Assembly (NCBI GenBank): GCA_946188345.1
Contig: CAMHUI010000013.1
Coordinates: 1-58,168 of the forward strand
From: an uncultured Prevotellaceae bacterium
GTDB lineage: Bacteria; Bacteroidota; Bacteroidia; Bacteroidales; Bacteroidaceae
Reading direction: 5' to 3'
Length of the DNA: 58,168 bases
Shown: in pieces, positions 17,604 through 26,358 of the stretch
Position numbering within the stretch: the first letter of the stretch is position 1
Layout: each line of letters begins with the position of its first letter
The notes under the pieces: generated by a model
The model's database searches: none
The model's input: the letters and a program-made list of their open reading frames with translations, nothing else
What the model was told of the DNA's origin: nothing
Position numbers and translations under genes: made by a program

Positions 17604-18041
17604 TTCCATTGTTCCATCGCTGAGGATGCGATAGAGTCGCTGGTTGGTGGTGGGCTTGCTCAGTGGTCCTAGGTGGCGGATGTAGGGGCCCACCTTGATG
17701 TAGTTGTATCGTGTCTTGTCGACAGTTGATGTGATGCGCAGTCTGCCGCTATACCATGCTACTTTGAGTAGCGGGTATTTTTCTTTTATATACAGTGCGA
17801 GCTGGCTGAGGTTTTCGGGCTCTGCGTCGCCGCCCATGAAGGCGATGCAGGTGATGTCGGGTGAGTATTGTGCCACGAATCTGTCGATGGCGGCCTCGTC
17901 GAGTGGGTCGCCGATGTCTTCTGCCAGGTATTGGCTGTGGCAGCCGGGGCAGTGGCAGGGGCAGTTGGAGATGTTGATGGCCAGCGTCACCTCGTCGGGG
18001 ATTTCCTGGAAGACAACGCCTGTGTTGACGTATTTTAGCAT
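17574..18041 (-). CDS. nrdG: Anaerobic ribonucleotide reductase activating protein
   Basis: Radical SAM enzyme that installs the glycyl radical on NrdD. Start at 18041 (MLKYVNTGVVFQEIPDEVT) gives 155 residues, the family norm. The longer open frame upstream is only the shadow of the nrdD end. The iron-sulfur motif CxxxCxxC is present in NCPCHCPGC at about residues 27-34, followed by FMGGDAEP. It is downstream of nrdD, separated by 92 bp containing a strong terminator. Confidence 0.94.
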   Translation of the reverse strand: MLKYVNTGVVFQEIPDEVTLAINISNCPCHCPGCHSQYLAEDIGDPLDEAAIDRFVAQYSPDITCIAFMGGDAEPENLSQLALYIKEKYPLLKVAWYSGRLRITSTVDKTRYNYIKVGPYIRHLGPLSKPTTNQRLYRILSDGTMEDITARFWKK

Positions 18042-18062
18042 AGCGGGATAAGTAGTGGCATT

Positions 18063-18123
18063 AAAAAAATGAGAAGTGAGGCCCACTCCTGTTGTTACAG
18101 GCTGTGGATGCTCACTTCTCATT
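18063..18123 (-). terminator. Intrinsic terminator between nrdD and nrdG
   Basis: A perfect 13-bp inverted repeat (AATGAGAAGTGAG / CTCACTTCTCATT) encloses a 30-nt loop that itself holds a small CCTGT/ACAGG hairpin. On the minus strand it is followed by TTTTTTTAA. It starts about 11 bp after the nrdD stop. nrdG would therefore depend on read-through or a separate start. Confidence 0.78.
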
Positions 18124-18133
18124 CTCGGTTTTG

Positions 18134-20230
18134 TTACTGAGCCTTTGCGTAGTAGCGGCGTGCTGCCTCTTCCTGGCGGGGCTGCGAGAAGTTGGAGACG
18201 CGCTTCAGGTAGCCGATGATGCGGGTCATGTAGTCGATATTCTTGGAGTGACAGCAGGGACATTCCTTGAGATAGCGCTTGTCGATGTGTCCGCAGTCGT
18301 TGCAAACGGTGTTGGGGATGTTGAACGTGAAGTAGTTGCATCCTTCCTTGGCGGCTACTTTCAGCAGTTGCTTATACTGCTCCTTCGAGAGGTGTTCTTC
18401 GAGGTTCATGTGCAGGGCAGAGCCTCCGGTGAGGTGCTCGATGTAGGGTGCGCCGTGCAGCTTGAACTTGTCGATGATGCTGAGCGAGTCGTCTTCTACG
18501 ACATAGAAGTAGGAGTTGTAGCAGTCGCGAGGCACGAAGTATCCGTCTTCGCGGTCCCACTTGGCGTGCTTCACACCTACGTTCTCGGCCGGAATCATCT
18601 CGCAGTTGAACATCACGTCCTTCGAGCGGTACTGCTTGTTGTACTTTTCGATGAGTCCGAGGATGCCCTGTACGAATTCCTTGTAGTCGTCGTTGGGCGT
18701 AATCTTCAGTCCCATGAACTCTGCGGCCTCTACGAGTCCGTTGATGCCGATGGTGAGATACTGGCGGGCGATGTTGATGTAACCTGCGTCGAAGAGGGGC
18801 AGCATGCCGTGCTGCTGCAGTTCCTTGAGGTTCTCGTTGTAGGCGAGCTGAACCTTGTGGCACAGGTCGATGATGTGGCCGAGGTATTCCAGATAGTCAA
18901 TCTCGTGGTTCACGGCATACTGGATGCAGCGGTTGAGGTTGATGGTGAGTACAGACTTCGAGCCTGTCGACACGCCGCCTGCTCCGAGAGTATAGCTGAA
19001 GCCGTTGTCGGTGATTTCGTTGCGCAGGCGGCAGCACGACGACAGTGAGTCGGCGTTGTCGCTCATGTAGGTGAAGAAGGAGTGGCCTTCTGAGTACATC
19101 TCTGCCGTGAAGTCGCCCCATTCGGGATCCTTCGGCTCGCCGTTTTCGTCGGTGAGCAGAGCCATCGTTTCCACAGGGAAGGTTAGCAGGGTCTTCGTGC
19201 GTTCCTTGTTGAACCACTTCATGAACCGCTTCTGCAGCCATGAGAGTCCCTCCCAGTCGGGCTGTGATCCGTCGGGGAAGTAGAATTCTCCGAAGATGCT
19301 CTGGAAGTAGTAGCGGTCGTAGTAGGCCACGTTCCAGAACACGGCCTGGTAGTTACGTGCGCCGGTAGGCTGGTTCAGGGTGTAGACGATTTGCTCGAAG
19401 CAGTCGGTGATGACCTTGTCGATGGTGCGCTGCTTGAGGCTGAGGTCCACGACGCGGTCAGGCTCCTTGTAGTAGTCCTTGCCGTATTCCAGACCTACGA
19501 AGTAGTTCATATACATCAGGAACTCGGGTGTAGCACATGCTCCGCTGAGCATGGAGCTGACCATGAACACCATGTTGACGAATCCGCCGCAGAAGGACTT
19601 CAGGTTGGTTGGTGCGGTGGAGTTTCCGCCGATGGATGCCGTGCCACCGATGAGCCAGGGGTACATCGTGATGGAGGCGCAGTAGTTGGCGAGGCTCGTC
19701 TCGTCGTTCTTGTAGATGAAGTGGTGGGTCAGCATGTCGATATATTCATCGGCCAGCTGCTTGCCAAACATCTTCTTGATGCGGTCGGTCAGCAGTCGGC
19801 GGTTCAGGCGGATGAAGTTCGACTTGGGCAGCTCGCCAATCAGCGTGGCGATGTTTTTGTGCTCGACGTTGGCGTTGGCGTCATATTTTGAACCAGTTGC
19901 TGCGTTCACCGAGTCGCAATATTCTGACAAGAACTGCAGCTTCTGCAGTGTCTCGCGGTCTTCGGTATGCTGCTGGCGATAGAGCATGAACGACTTGGCC
20001 ACCTTGTAGTAGCCTTCACGCATGAGTGCCTCTTCAACCTGGTTCTGAATGTCTTCTACCTTGATGTCGTCTTTGATATCCAAGTGGCTGAGTATCTTTG
20101 AGATAGCTCCGAGGTCAGTGGGTTCTTCCACGCTTTCGAACGCCTTGATGATGGCGTTCATAATCTTGTCTAATGAGAAGCGGTCCTTCGAGCCGTCGCG
20201 CTTCGTGATTGTAAAGTTTTTGATTTCCAT
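18134..20230 (-). CDS. nrdD: Anaerobic ribonucleoside-triphosphate reductase
   Basis: Class III reductase that makes dNTPs from NTPs without oxygen. The 698 residues start with an ATP-cone (ITKRDGSKDRFSLDKIMNAI), the allosteric site. The body has the family segments CRLRNEITD and GSKSVLTINLNRC. Near the C-terminus are two zinc-ribbon cysteine pairs, CNDCGH and CPCCHS at about 635-660. The glycyl radical site is Gly at about 672 in RIIGYLKRVSNFS. All key parts are present. Expression probably responds to the leader hairpin upstream. Confidence 0.95.
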   Translation of the reverse strand: MEIKNFTITKRDGSKDRFSLDKIMNAIIKAFESVEEPTDLGAISKILSHLDIKDDIKVEDIQNQVEEALMREGYYKVAKSFMLYRQQHTEDRETLQKLQFLSEYCDSVNAATGSKYDANANVEHKNIATLIGELPKSNFIRLNRRLLTDRIKKMFGKQLADEYIDMLTHHFIYKNDETSLANYCASITMYPWLIGGTASIGGNSTAPTNLKSFCGGFVNMVFMVSSMLSGACATPEFLMYMNYFVGLEYGKDYYKEPDRVVDLSLKQRTIDKVITDCFEQIVYTLNQPTGARNYQAVFWNVAYYDRYYFQSIFGEFYFPDGSQPDWEGLSWLQKRFMKWFNKERTKTLLTFPVETMALLTDENGEPKDPEWGDFTAEMYSEGHSFFTYMSDNADSLSSCCRLRNEITDNGFSYTLGAGGVSTGSKSVLTINLNRCIQYAVNHEIDYLEYLGHIIDLCHKVQLAYNENLKELQQHGMLPLFDAGYINIARQYLTIGINGLVEAAEFMGLKITPNDDYKEFVQGILGLIEKYNKQYRSKDVMFNCEMIPAENVGVKHAKWDREDGYFVPRDCYNSYFYVVEDDSLSIIDKFKLHGAPYIEHLTGGSALHMNLEEHLSKEQYKQLLKVAAKEGCNYFTFNIPNTVCNDCGHIDKRYLKECPCCHSKNIDYMTRIIGYLKRVSNFSQPRQEEAARRYYAKAQ

Positions 20231-20287
20231 GAGTCCTGAAATATGTATGTTTTTATTGATTTAGAAACAGCGAAAGTCATCCGTTTT

Positions 20288-20325
20288 GGAAAACTTTTTT
20301 GTTTTGGGTTTCAAAAAAGTTTTCC
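20288..20325 (-). promoter_or_regulatory. nrdD leader hairpin with flanking direct repeats
   Basis: A perfect 14-bp inverted repeat (GGAAAACTTTTTTG / CAAAAAAGTTTTCC) with a 10-nt loop lies in the nrdD 5' leader, about 60-95 bp before the ATG and downstream of the -7 box. Two direct copies of CCGTTTTGGAwAACTTTT flank it. It could be an operator or an RNA attenuator. Confidence 0.55.
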
Positions 20326-20349
20326 GTTTTGGATAACTTTTTATCGTTT

Positions 20350-20358
20350 GCAAAGGTA
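20350..20358 (-). promoter_or_regulatory. -7 box of the nrdD promoter
   Basis: The minus strand reads TACCTTTGC, a perfect TAnnTTTG, 120 bp upstream of the nrdD ATG. No clear TTTG is seen 19-21 bp further upstream, so activation by a regulator is possible. Confidence 0.5.
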
Positions 20359-20610
20359 CGAATTTTCCCTAATACGCTATCATGTATATTGTAAAAAAAA
20401 CTTAAAATCAGTAACTTTTTTTCAGGATTCTGAAATGTTTACAAAAGTACCCAGTTTTCTTACGCGCGCGTACATTTATTATATGTATCACTTGCTCCTG
20501 TTATAATTTTCACATGCTTCCGTCGTCTGTTCCCCATGTCACGGCAATAGATGTCCTTGTTTCTGTTAGTTTTGTCAAACTTGTTTTCTTTGTCGCGCAG
20601 CGACCGGGCG

Positions 20611-20754
20611 TTGGTCACGAGGAGACCAGCCCTTGGTCACGCCCTGACCGGCCTTTGGTCTGATTGAGACCAGCCTTTGGTCACAACGAGACCAGCCGCT
20701 GGGCAAAATTTGGTCACGACGAGACCAGGTTTTTTTTAAATTCTGGTCTCGTCG
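20611..20754. repeat. 22-bp tandem dyad array (GGTC...GACC type) with terminal hairpin
   Basis: Four contiguous 22-bp units start at 20611, 20633, 20655 and 20677. A fifth, partial unit lies at 20710-20729 after a 11-bp break. Each unit begins TTGGTC and contains a GGTC/GACC-type dyad, with variable bases between. A perfect 12-bp inverted copy (CGACGAGACCAG at 20717-20728, CTGGTCTCGTCG at 20743-20754) closes the array. The period is not a multiple of three, so it is not coding. It lies in the 600-bp gap between the GH51 stop and nrdD. The rest of that gap (20359-20610, 20755-20833) shows nothing clear. Confidence 0.75.
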
Positions 20755-20833
20755 AACTTCTGGAATCACCTTTGAATAAAGGTTGTTTCAGATATTAACG
20801 TTCTTTAGCAATTCTGTTTGGGGGTAGTTTTGC

Positions 20834-22420
20834 CTATTCGAGTGTGAGGACGACAATCGACTTGGCGGGAAGGTTCACCTTCAGGATGTTCTTCTTCAGT
20901 TTGGCATTGCGGAAGTCGGCAGGGCTGACGCGGTCGGGATGCTCGAAGTCGTTGCAGTCGGTTGCCTTCTCGGCCGTGAGGATGCGTCCGCTGACTGTTT
21001 TGGGCGTGCAGCCTTCGAGGGCGATGTCGAGATCCTGTGCCTTGTCTAGGCTGACGTTGGTCAGTGCGACGACGATGCTTCCGCTCTTGGTTCTGGCTGC
21101 TGAGGCTGCGACGAGGGGCACGCTGCGGTAGCCGTTGTCACGGCTTTCGTCGATGTCGCGGTCGTAGTCGTGGCGCACCTTGATGACCTCGCTCTCGATG
21201 TCGAGCGGCAGATAGGTGGCATCTTGGAAGGGTACGTACATCTGGAAGACGTGGTAGGTAGGTGTGAGCACCATGTGTCCGCCATCCTTCTGGTCGGTCA
21301 GTATCATCGACTGGAGCACGTTCACGATCTGCGCGATGTTAGCCATTCTGATGCGGTCGGTGTGCCGGTGGAAGACGTTCAGCGAGAGTGCAGCCACCAT
21401 GGCGTCGCGCAGGGCGTTCTGCTGGTAGAGGTGTCCGGGGTTGGTGCCTGGCTCTACGTCCCACCATGTTCCCCATTCGTCGACGAGCAGTCCTACGTGG
21501 TGCTTCGGGTCGCGCTCATCCATGATGGCCTTGTGTCGCTTGATGACATCCTCGATTTCAAGGCATTTGCCGAGTGTCCAGTAGTACTCGGCATCGCTGA
21601 ATCGGGCAGCCGTTCCCCGGCTGCGGCCCCAGAAGGGTGTGGTGTAGTAGTGCAGGCTGAGTCCGTCCATGCCGTCGCCGACACGGTCCATGAGCACGCG
21701 TGTCCAGTTGTAGTCGTAGTCGCTGGCTCCGCTGGCCACCTTGTAGAGGCGGTTGCCGTCGTAGTTACGGCAGTAGACGGCATAGCGGCGGTAGAGGTCG
21801 CTGTAGAACTCGGGCCGCATGTTGCCTCCGCAGCCCCACGACTCGTTGCCTACGCCGAGGTATTTCACGTGCCAGGGCTTCTCTCGGCCGTTCTCCTTGC
21901 GCAGCTTGGCCATAGGAGTGCCCTCCTCGGAGGTCATGTATTCCACCCATTTGGCCAGCTCCTCGACGGTGCCGGAGCCTACGTTGCCGCTGATATAGGG
22001 CTCGCATCCTAACAGTTCGCAGAGGTTCAGGAATTCGTGTGTGCCGAAGGAGTTGTCTTCGATGGTTCCGCCCCAGTTGTTGTTCTTCATCGAGGGTCGC
22101 TGGTCGCGCGGGCCGATGCCGTCGCGCCAGTGGTATTCATCGGCGAAGCATCCGCCAGGCCAGCGCAGCACGGGCACGTGGAGGGCCTTCAGGGCTTCGA
22201 GCACGTCCTTACGGTAACCGTCGGTGTTGGGGATGGTGCTCTCGGGGCCTACCCACAAGCCGCCGTAGATGCACGAGCCGAGATGCTCGGCAAACTGTCC
22301 GTAGATTTCCTTGTAGATGGTGTTCCCTTCCTTGTCGGCGTGAAGGGTGCCGCTGACGTTCTGTGCCGGGAGTGCTGAGGCTAAAGCCAGCAAGAGCAGC
22401 ATGATGAGTGGTTTTTTCAT
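20834..22420 (-). CDS. GH51 alpha-L-arabinofuranosidase, exported
   Basis: Releases terminal alpha-L-arabinofuranose from arabinan or arabinoxylan fragments. Start at 22420 gives a clean signal peptide (MKKPLIMLLLLALASALPAQ). The in-frame extension upstream lacks one. A (beta/alpha)8 barrel follows with RWPGGCFADEYHWRDGIG. The acid/base Glu at about 191 lies in GVGNESWGCGG and the nucleophile Glu at about 315 in LLVDEWGTWW. A C-terminal beta domain completes the usual layout. It is the last gene of the porU-porV-ispF-glycosyltransferase group. A functional link to that group is not evident, while GH127 at 33-35 kb is a likelier partner in arabinan use. Confidence 0.92.
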   Translation of the reverse strand: MKKPLIMLLLLALASALPAQNVSGTLHADKEGNTIYKEIYGQFAEHLGSCIYGGLWVGPESTIPNTDGYRKDVLEALKALHVPVLRWPGGCFADEYHWRDGIGPRDQRPSMKNNNWGGTIEDNSFGTHEFLNLCELLGCEPYISGNVGSGTVEELAKWVEYMTSEEGTPMAKLRKENGREKPWHVKYLGVGNESWGCGGNMRPEFYSDLYRRYAVYCRNYDGNRLYKVASGASDYDYNWTRVLMDRVGDGMDGLSLHYYTTPFWGRSRGTAARFSDAEYYWTLGKCLEIEDVIKRHKAIMDERDPKHHVGLLVDEWGTWWDVEPGTNPGHLYQQNALRDAMVAALSLNVFHRHTDRIRMANIAQIVNVLQSMILTDQKDGGHMVLTPTYHVFQMYVPFQDATYLPLDIESEVIKVRHDYDRDIDESRDNGYRSVPLVAASAARTKSGSIVVALTNVSLDKAQDLDIALEGCTPKTVSGRILTAEKATDCNDFEHPDRVSPADFRNAKLKKNILKVNLPAKSIVVLTLE

Positions 22421-22463
22421 GATGATAAAGTGTTTGAAGATTGTTTCGGATGGTGTGGAGTTC

Positions 22464-23246
22464 TTATCTCTTGAAGCAGCTTCTGATGGCAAACCAGAGG
22501 TGCATCAGCAGCGTCGTCGGCAGACCGTAGTGGTGACGCATGACGTTGAAGCGCTCGCGGAGTGAAGCTTGGTGGTTGGCAGTCGTGAGTCCTTCTTCTA
22601 GATAGTGTGCCACGACGCGTCGGGTGTTGAAGAGTGGCAGGTGCTGCCGCGCGGCGTCTTTCATGACACGGATGCACCAGTCGACATCGGCCGAGTAGTG
22701 GTATTGCAGGTCGTAGGGACACTCGCGGGCGATGTCCAGACGGGCATAGAAAGCCTGGTGGCATACGAGCATGCCCTGCTGGAAGGAACGCCACGAGAGC
22801 TTCTCGGGCGGTTGCAGCCGCCGTTCGCGAAGGATGTGCCCCTCCATGTCGGTGATGAGCGTGTTGCCATAGATGACGGCAGGCATCGGGTCAAGGCCTT
22901 CGATGTCGCGGACGATGTCGGAGAGGGTCGTATCGCCGGCAAGCGTGTCGCCGGCGTTCAGGTAGAGGATGTAGTCGCCCGTAGCCATGTCGAGGGCTTT
23001 GTTCATCGCGTCGTAGAGTCCCCGGTCGGGTTCGCTCAGGATGACCACGTCGCGGTCGGGAGCTTTCTCCCGGCACTCCTGCTGATAGGCCTGGGCTAGG
23101 GCGAGGGTCTCGTCGGCAGACTGGCCGTCGATGATGAGGTGCTCGATGGCCGCATGCTGCTGCGCTGCCACGCTGCGAAGGGTTAGGGGCAGGGTGGCGG
23201 CGGCATTATAGGTGCACGTCACGATGGTGAAGCGAGGGGTGTTCAT
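22464..23246 (-). CDS. Family 2 glycosyltransferase
   Basis: A 260-residue GT-A fold transferase. The N-terminus FTIVTCTYNAAATLPLTLRS is the classical GT2 start. The nucleotide-sugar region is LIIDGQSADET, with EPDRGLYDAMNKAL and GDYILYLNAGDTL (DxD-like NAGD) after it. No transmembrane helices are evident, so it works at the inner face of the membrane. It overlaps the preceding GT4 gene by 4 nt. Both are expected to add sugars to a lipopolysaccharide or exopolysaccharide. Donor and acceptor cannot be read. Confidence 0.88.
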   Translation of the reverse strand: MNTPRFTIVTCTYNAAATLPLTLRSVAAQQHAAIEHLIIDGQSADETLALAQAYQQECREKAPDRDVVILSEPDRGLYDAMNKALDMATGDYILYLNAGDTLAGDTTLSDIVRDIEGLDPMPAVIYGNTLITDMEGHILRERRLQPPEKLSWRSFQQGMLVCHQAFYARLDIARECPYDLQYHYSADVDWCIRVMKDAARQHLPLFNTRRVVAHYLEEGLTTANHQASLRERFNVMRHHYGLPTTLLMHLWFAIRSCFKR

Positions 23247-24514
23247 AGGTTGAAGTGTTTGAACGTGAGCAGTTGTTCGTAGATTTCGCCATAGCGTTGG
23301 GCCACGCTGGTCTGTGCATAGGCCAAGCGGACCTTCTCGCGGGCTTCGTGGGCAAGCTGCTGGCGGTCGGCCTCGAAGAGCGTCCAGAGGATACCCTTGG
23401 CCAGGTCTTGGCTGTCGCGGTAGCGGGCTACGTAGCCGTTCTTCAAGTGGTCAATCATCTCGGGGATGCCTCCGACGTGGAATCCTACGCAGGGCACACC
23501 GCAGGCCATCGCCTCCATAATCGTGTTGGGCAGGTTCTCAGAGAGCGATGGCAGCACGAAGACATCGGCTGCATTATAGGCATCGACGAGCTGGGCATTG
23601 TCGGAAAGGTAGCCAAGGGGATAGGTGGAAACGTTGTTTCCGATCGGCATCTCTTCTCCCTTCGAAGCACCCATGACGGCCAGCACGACGGGTCTGTCGG
23701 GGTGCTCGCGGGTGATGAGGTCGATGGCCTCATGCAGGTAGGAGAGCCCCTTGTTCCGGTCGTTAGCTCGCCGGGCTGCAAAGAGGATGACGGGCTTGTC
23801 CAGTGGCAGGCCTAGGCGCTGACGGGCTGCGGCCTTGTCTTGCGGACAATACAGATGGGTGTCAATGGGGTTCGGGATGGCGCTCACTGTCTGGTCGCGC
23901 AACAGGGCACTCTTGCGGGCCTCAGAAGCCAGCCATTCGCTGCAGGCCACGAAGTGGATGTGGCTGTCGCGGATGGTTTGCCGCTTGCGTTGCCACGTGC
24001 GAGCGGCCAGGTCCTTGTCGCCGCCTCCGCCTGGAAGCAGCGGGCAATGGTGGCAACCAGTCTTGAAGCGGGCGCAGCCAAGGGTGAGGTGGCAGATGCC
24101 GGTGGCTGGCCAGATGTCGTGCATGGTCCAGACGACAGGCTTGCCGCTGCGCACGATGCGGCGGATGTCCTTCAGCGAGAGCATGCCCTGGCAGGTCCAG
24201 TGCAGATGGATGACGTCGGCCTGACGGAACTCAGGCGTGCGAGTGATGTCGGCACCTCGCTGGCCTGTGTCTATCAGAAAGAGGTTGCGGAGCGAGAATC
24301 CGAGTCGGCAGAAGATTGCCCATCGCTCAAAAAGAAACCGCCACCGCATGAGCCATCGGGGCTTCAGCTGGGTGACGGTGAGGGTATTGGTCTGCTTGTC
24401 GCGAACAAGCATGATGGCCTTCATCCCGTTCTTGTTGAGGGCCTCCATGAGCCGGCTTGCTGCCACGGCAGCGCCGCCGGTGCGTTCGCTGGTGCTTACG
24501 AGAAGTATGCGCAT
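23243..24514 (-). CDS. Family 4 glycosyltransferase
   Basis: A 423-residue GT-B transferase. The N-terminal domain starts MRILLVSTSERTGGAAVAASRL. The donor domain holds the family signature around PSLSENLPNTIMEAMACGVPCVGFHVGGIPE, including the acidic ExxACG segment. A four-Cys patch (CHLTLGCARFKTGCHHCP) in the middle is common in a subset of these enzymes. Overlap with the GT2 gene (ATGA) indicates translational coupling. Likely role is surface-polysaccharide or lipid-linked glycan assembly; specificity unknown. Confidence 0.88.
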   Translation of the reverse strand: MRILLVSTSERTGGAAVAASRLMEALNKNGMKAIMLVRDKQTNTLTVTQLKPRWLMRWRFLFERWAIFCRLGFSLRNLFLIDTGQRGADITRTPEFRQADVIHLHWTCQGMLSLKDIRRIVRSGKPVVWTMHDIWPATGICHLTLGCARFKTGCHHCPLLPGGGGDKDLAARTWQRKRQTIRDSHIHFVACSEWLASEARKSALLRDQTVSAIPNPIDTHLYCPQDKAAARQRLGLPLDKPVILFAARRANDRNKGLSYLHEAIDLITREHPDRPVVLAVMGASKGEEMPIGNNVSTYPLGYLSDNAQLVDAYNAADVFVLPSLSENLPNTIMEAMACGVPCVGFHVGGIPEMIDHLKNGYVARYRDSQDLAKGILWTLFEADRQQLAHEAREKVRLAYAQTSVAQRYGEIYEQLLTFKHFNL

Positions 24515-24559
24515 AACGTATGAGATATCAAAAGAATGGTCGGGCCGTTAGAAGGGTTG

Positions 24560-25033
24560 CTAACGCTCGATGAGGCAGACGGCATAGGCCGAGAGCCCTT
24601 CTTCACGGCCCACAAATCCGAGGTGCTCGGTGGTCGTGGCCTTGATGGATATCCGGTCGGCATCGCAGCCGATGACCTCGGCCAGACACTGCTGCATGGC
24701 AGGGATGTGTGGGTTGAGCTTAGGCCGCTGGGCACAGACGGTGGCATCGATGTTGCCGACGCGGTAGCCCTTGGTGGCAATGAGCTCGATGGTCTTGCGG
24801 AGAATAATCTTGCTGTCCATGCCCAGAGTCGCCTCGGAGGTGTCGGGGAAGTGATAGCCGATGTCTCGCATGTTGGCAGCTCCGAGCAGAGCGTCGCAGA
24901 TGGCATGTATCAGCACATCGGCATCGCTGTGTCCCAGCAGTCCGAGACTGTGGTCAATCTTGATGCCTCCGAGGAAGAGTTCGCGACCTTCAACAAGCTG
25001 GTGGACGTCGTATCCGAATCCTATACGGGTCAT
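24560..25033 (-). CDS. ispF: 2-C-methyl-D-erythritol 2,4-cyclodiphosphate synthase
   Basis: Makes the cyclic diphosphate in the MEP isoprenoid pathway, as a homotrimer with zinc. The 157-residue length is exact for the family. GYDVHQL carries metal ligands Asp and His, and GHSDADVLIHAICDALLGA is the signature with the third ligand His. DIGYHFPD and KATTTEHLGFVGREEGL are also conserved. It is 12 nt downstream of porV. Co-transcription with porU/porV has no obvious functional reason. Confidence 0.97.
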   Translation of the reverse strand: MTRIGFGYDVHQLVEGRELFLGGIKIDHSLGLLGHSDADVLIHAICDALLGAANMRDIGYHFPDTSEATLGMDSKIILRKTIELIATKGYRVGNIDATVCAQRPKLNPHIPAMQQCLAEVIGCDADRISIKATTTEHLGFVGREEGLSAYAVCLIER

Positions 25034-25045
25034 AGTTTCTGGGGA

Positions 25046-26299
25046 TTATTTAAAAAGGTCCTTGATGCCGTCCATGTCGAAGGACAGGGTGAAGCGCATG
25101 GTCTGGTCGAGAGGGTTCGACTGGGCCGTGGAGATGACGTAGCCGGCATCGAGGGAGAAGACGCTCATTTTGAAACCGGCACCTACCGTGAAATACTTTC
25201 GGTTACCCTTGCTCTGCGACTCGTGGTGGTAGCCGGCACGGATAGAGAACTGGTCATGGTAGACATACTCCGCACCAACGCTCCACTGGATTTCCTCCAG
25301 CTCTTCGCTGAATCCGTTGGGAGCATCGCTGAAACTCTTGATCATTCCGCCAATGCTCGACTGGTCGAAGTACTTCTTGCGTACATAGTCCTCGTAGTCG
25401 AGATAGTCGGTCATATTGGGGTCAGACTTATACTGTCCCTCGGAAGGGTAGGTGGGGACGAGGAGCTTGTTGGCATCGGCAGCCAGCGTGAATCGGTTGT
25501 ATTCGTCGACGGGAATCATGAGCGAGGCACCCAGGCGCAGGTTGGTAGGGATGAACTCGCTGTCGTCGCTGCCGCTGAAGTTGATCTTTGAACCGATGTT
25601 CGAGACGTTCATACCCAGTCCTAGCTGACATTCGCGGTCGCCCAGGTTGAGGTAGTTCTGGTAGTAGAGCGAGAGGTCGGCCGCAAAGGCTCCGGCCGTG
25701 GGCTTCTCTTCGTCGGTGGAATACGACATGTCGGAGAAGAGGTAGCGCAGTCCGGCTGCCATGGAGAAGTTCTCACTCAGCATGATGGAGTAAGCCACGT
25801 CGATTGACATCTCGTAGGGGTGGATGGTGTATGCGTCTTCAGCCATGCTGGTATAGACCTCACCGAGCGAGAAGTAGTTGAGTGACCCCGAGAGGGCAGA
25901 GTAGTCGCCGATGCGATAATAACCGCAGAGGTAAGCCAGATCCATGTCGTTGACCAGCTGTCTGAGCCAAGGCGTGTAGTTCAGGGCTACGCCGGCTCGA
26001 GAGATGGTGAAGGGATACTTGGCTGCATTCCAGTATTGTGACACTACGTCGGGGTCTGTGGCAACACCTACGTCACCCATACCGCCGGCACGGGCATCGG
26101 GTGCAATGGCCTGAGAAACGAGGGCGGTGTGGATGGGGTTGAACATCTGACGCTTGCCGTCTTCCACGCCGTCGGCCTTCATCGTCGTAGGCATCAGAAG
26201 CAGAAGCAGCAGTGCAAGCGTCCAGCTCGAAATCCCATTTCTGAGAGTGGGGGATTGATTTCCTTTTCTATTGAATAATTTCATCATAGTCATATTCAT
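25046..26299 (-). CDS. porV: Type IX secretion outer-membrane protein PorV (LptO)
   Basis: A 417-residue outer-membrane beta barrel that shuttles cargo from the type IX translocon to the PorU sortase. A basic N-terminus and long hydrophobic stretch (LALLLLLLMPTTMKA) form the signal. The mature start has the family's APDARAGGMGDVGVATDPD and SQYWNAAKYPF. The rest alternates hydrophobic residues as in a FadL-like barrel and ends MRFTLSFDMDGIKDLFK. Several ATGs lie close together (26299, 26293, 26287); the first is used. It follows porU by 59 bp. Confidence 0.9.
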   Translation of the reverse strand: MNMTMMKLFNRKGNQSPTLRNGISSWTLALLLLLLMPTTMKADGVEDGKRQMFNPIHTALVSQAIAPDARAGGMGDVGVATDPDVVSQYWNAAKYPFTISRAGVALNYTPWLRQLVNDMDLAYLCGYYRIGDYSALSGSLNYFSLGEVYTSMAEDAYTIHPYEMSIDVAYSIMLSENFSMAAGLRYLFSDMSYSTDEEKPTAGAFAADLSLYYQNYLNLGDRECQLGLGMNVSNIGSKINFSGSDDSEFIPTNLRLGASLMIPVDEYNRFTLAADANKLLVPTYPSEGQYKSDPNMTDYLDYEDYVRKKYFDQSSIGGMIKSFSDAPNGFSEELEEIQWSVGAEYVYHDQFSIRAGYHHESQSKGNRKYFTVGAGFKMSVFSLDAGYVISTAQSNPLDQTMRFTLSFDMDGIKDLFK

Positions 26300-26358
26300 A
26301 TTATTATTAGTTATTGTCAGAGATTCTTTCTCGGTTCCAGGGTGGGGCGCCGGTGGCG

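Noticed and set aside
18042..18341. 100-codon N-terminal extension of nrdG
   Set aside because: It overlaps the end of nrdD and the inter-gene terminator; the family starts at MLKYVNTG.
20611..20729. CRISPR array
   Set aside because: Units are contiguous 22-bp repeats without unique spacers of CRISPR length, and no cas gene is in the window.
20575..20769. 64-codon open frame with repeated Trp-Ser-x-x-Asp-Gln
   Set aside because: The apparent peptide repeat is only the 22-bp DNA repeat read in changing frames; 22 is not a multiple of three.
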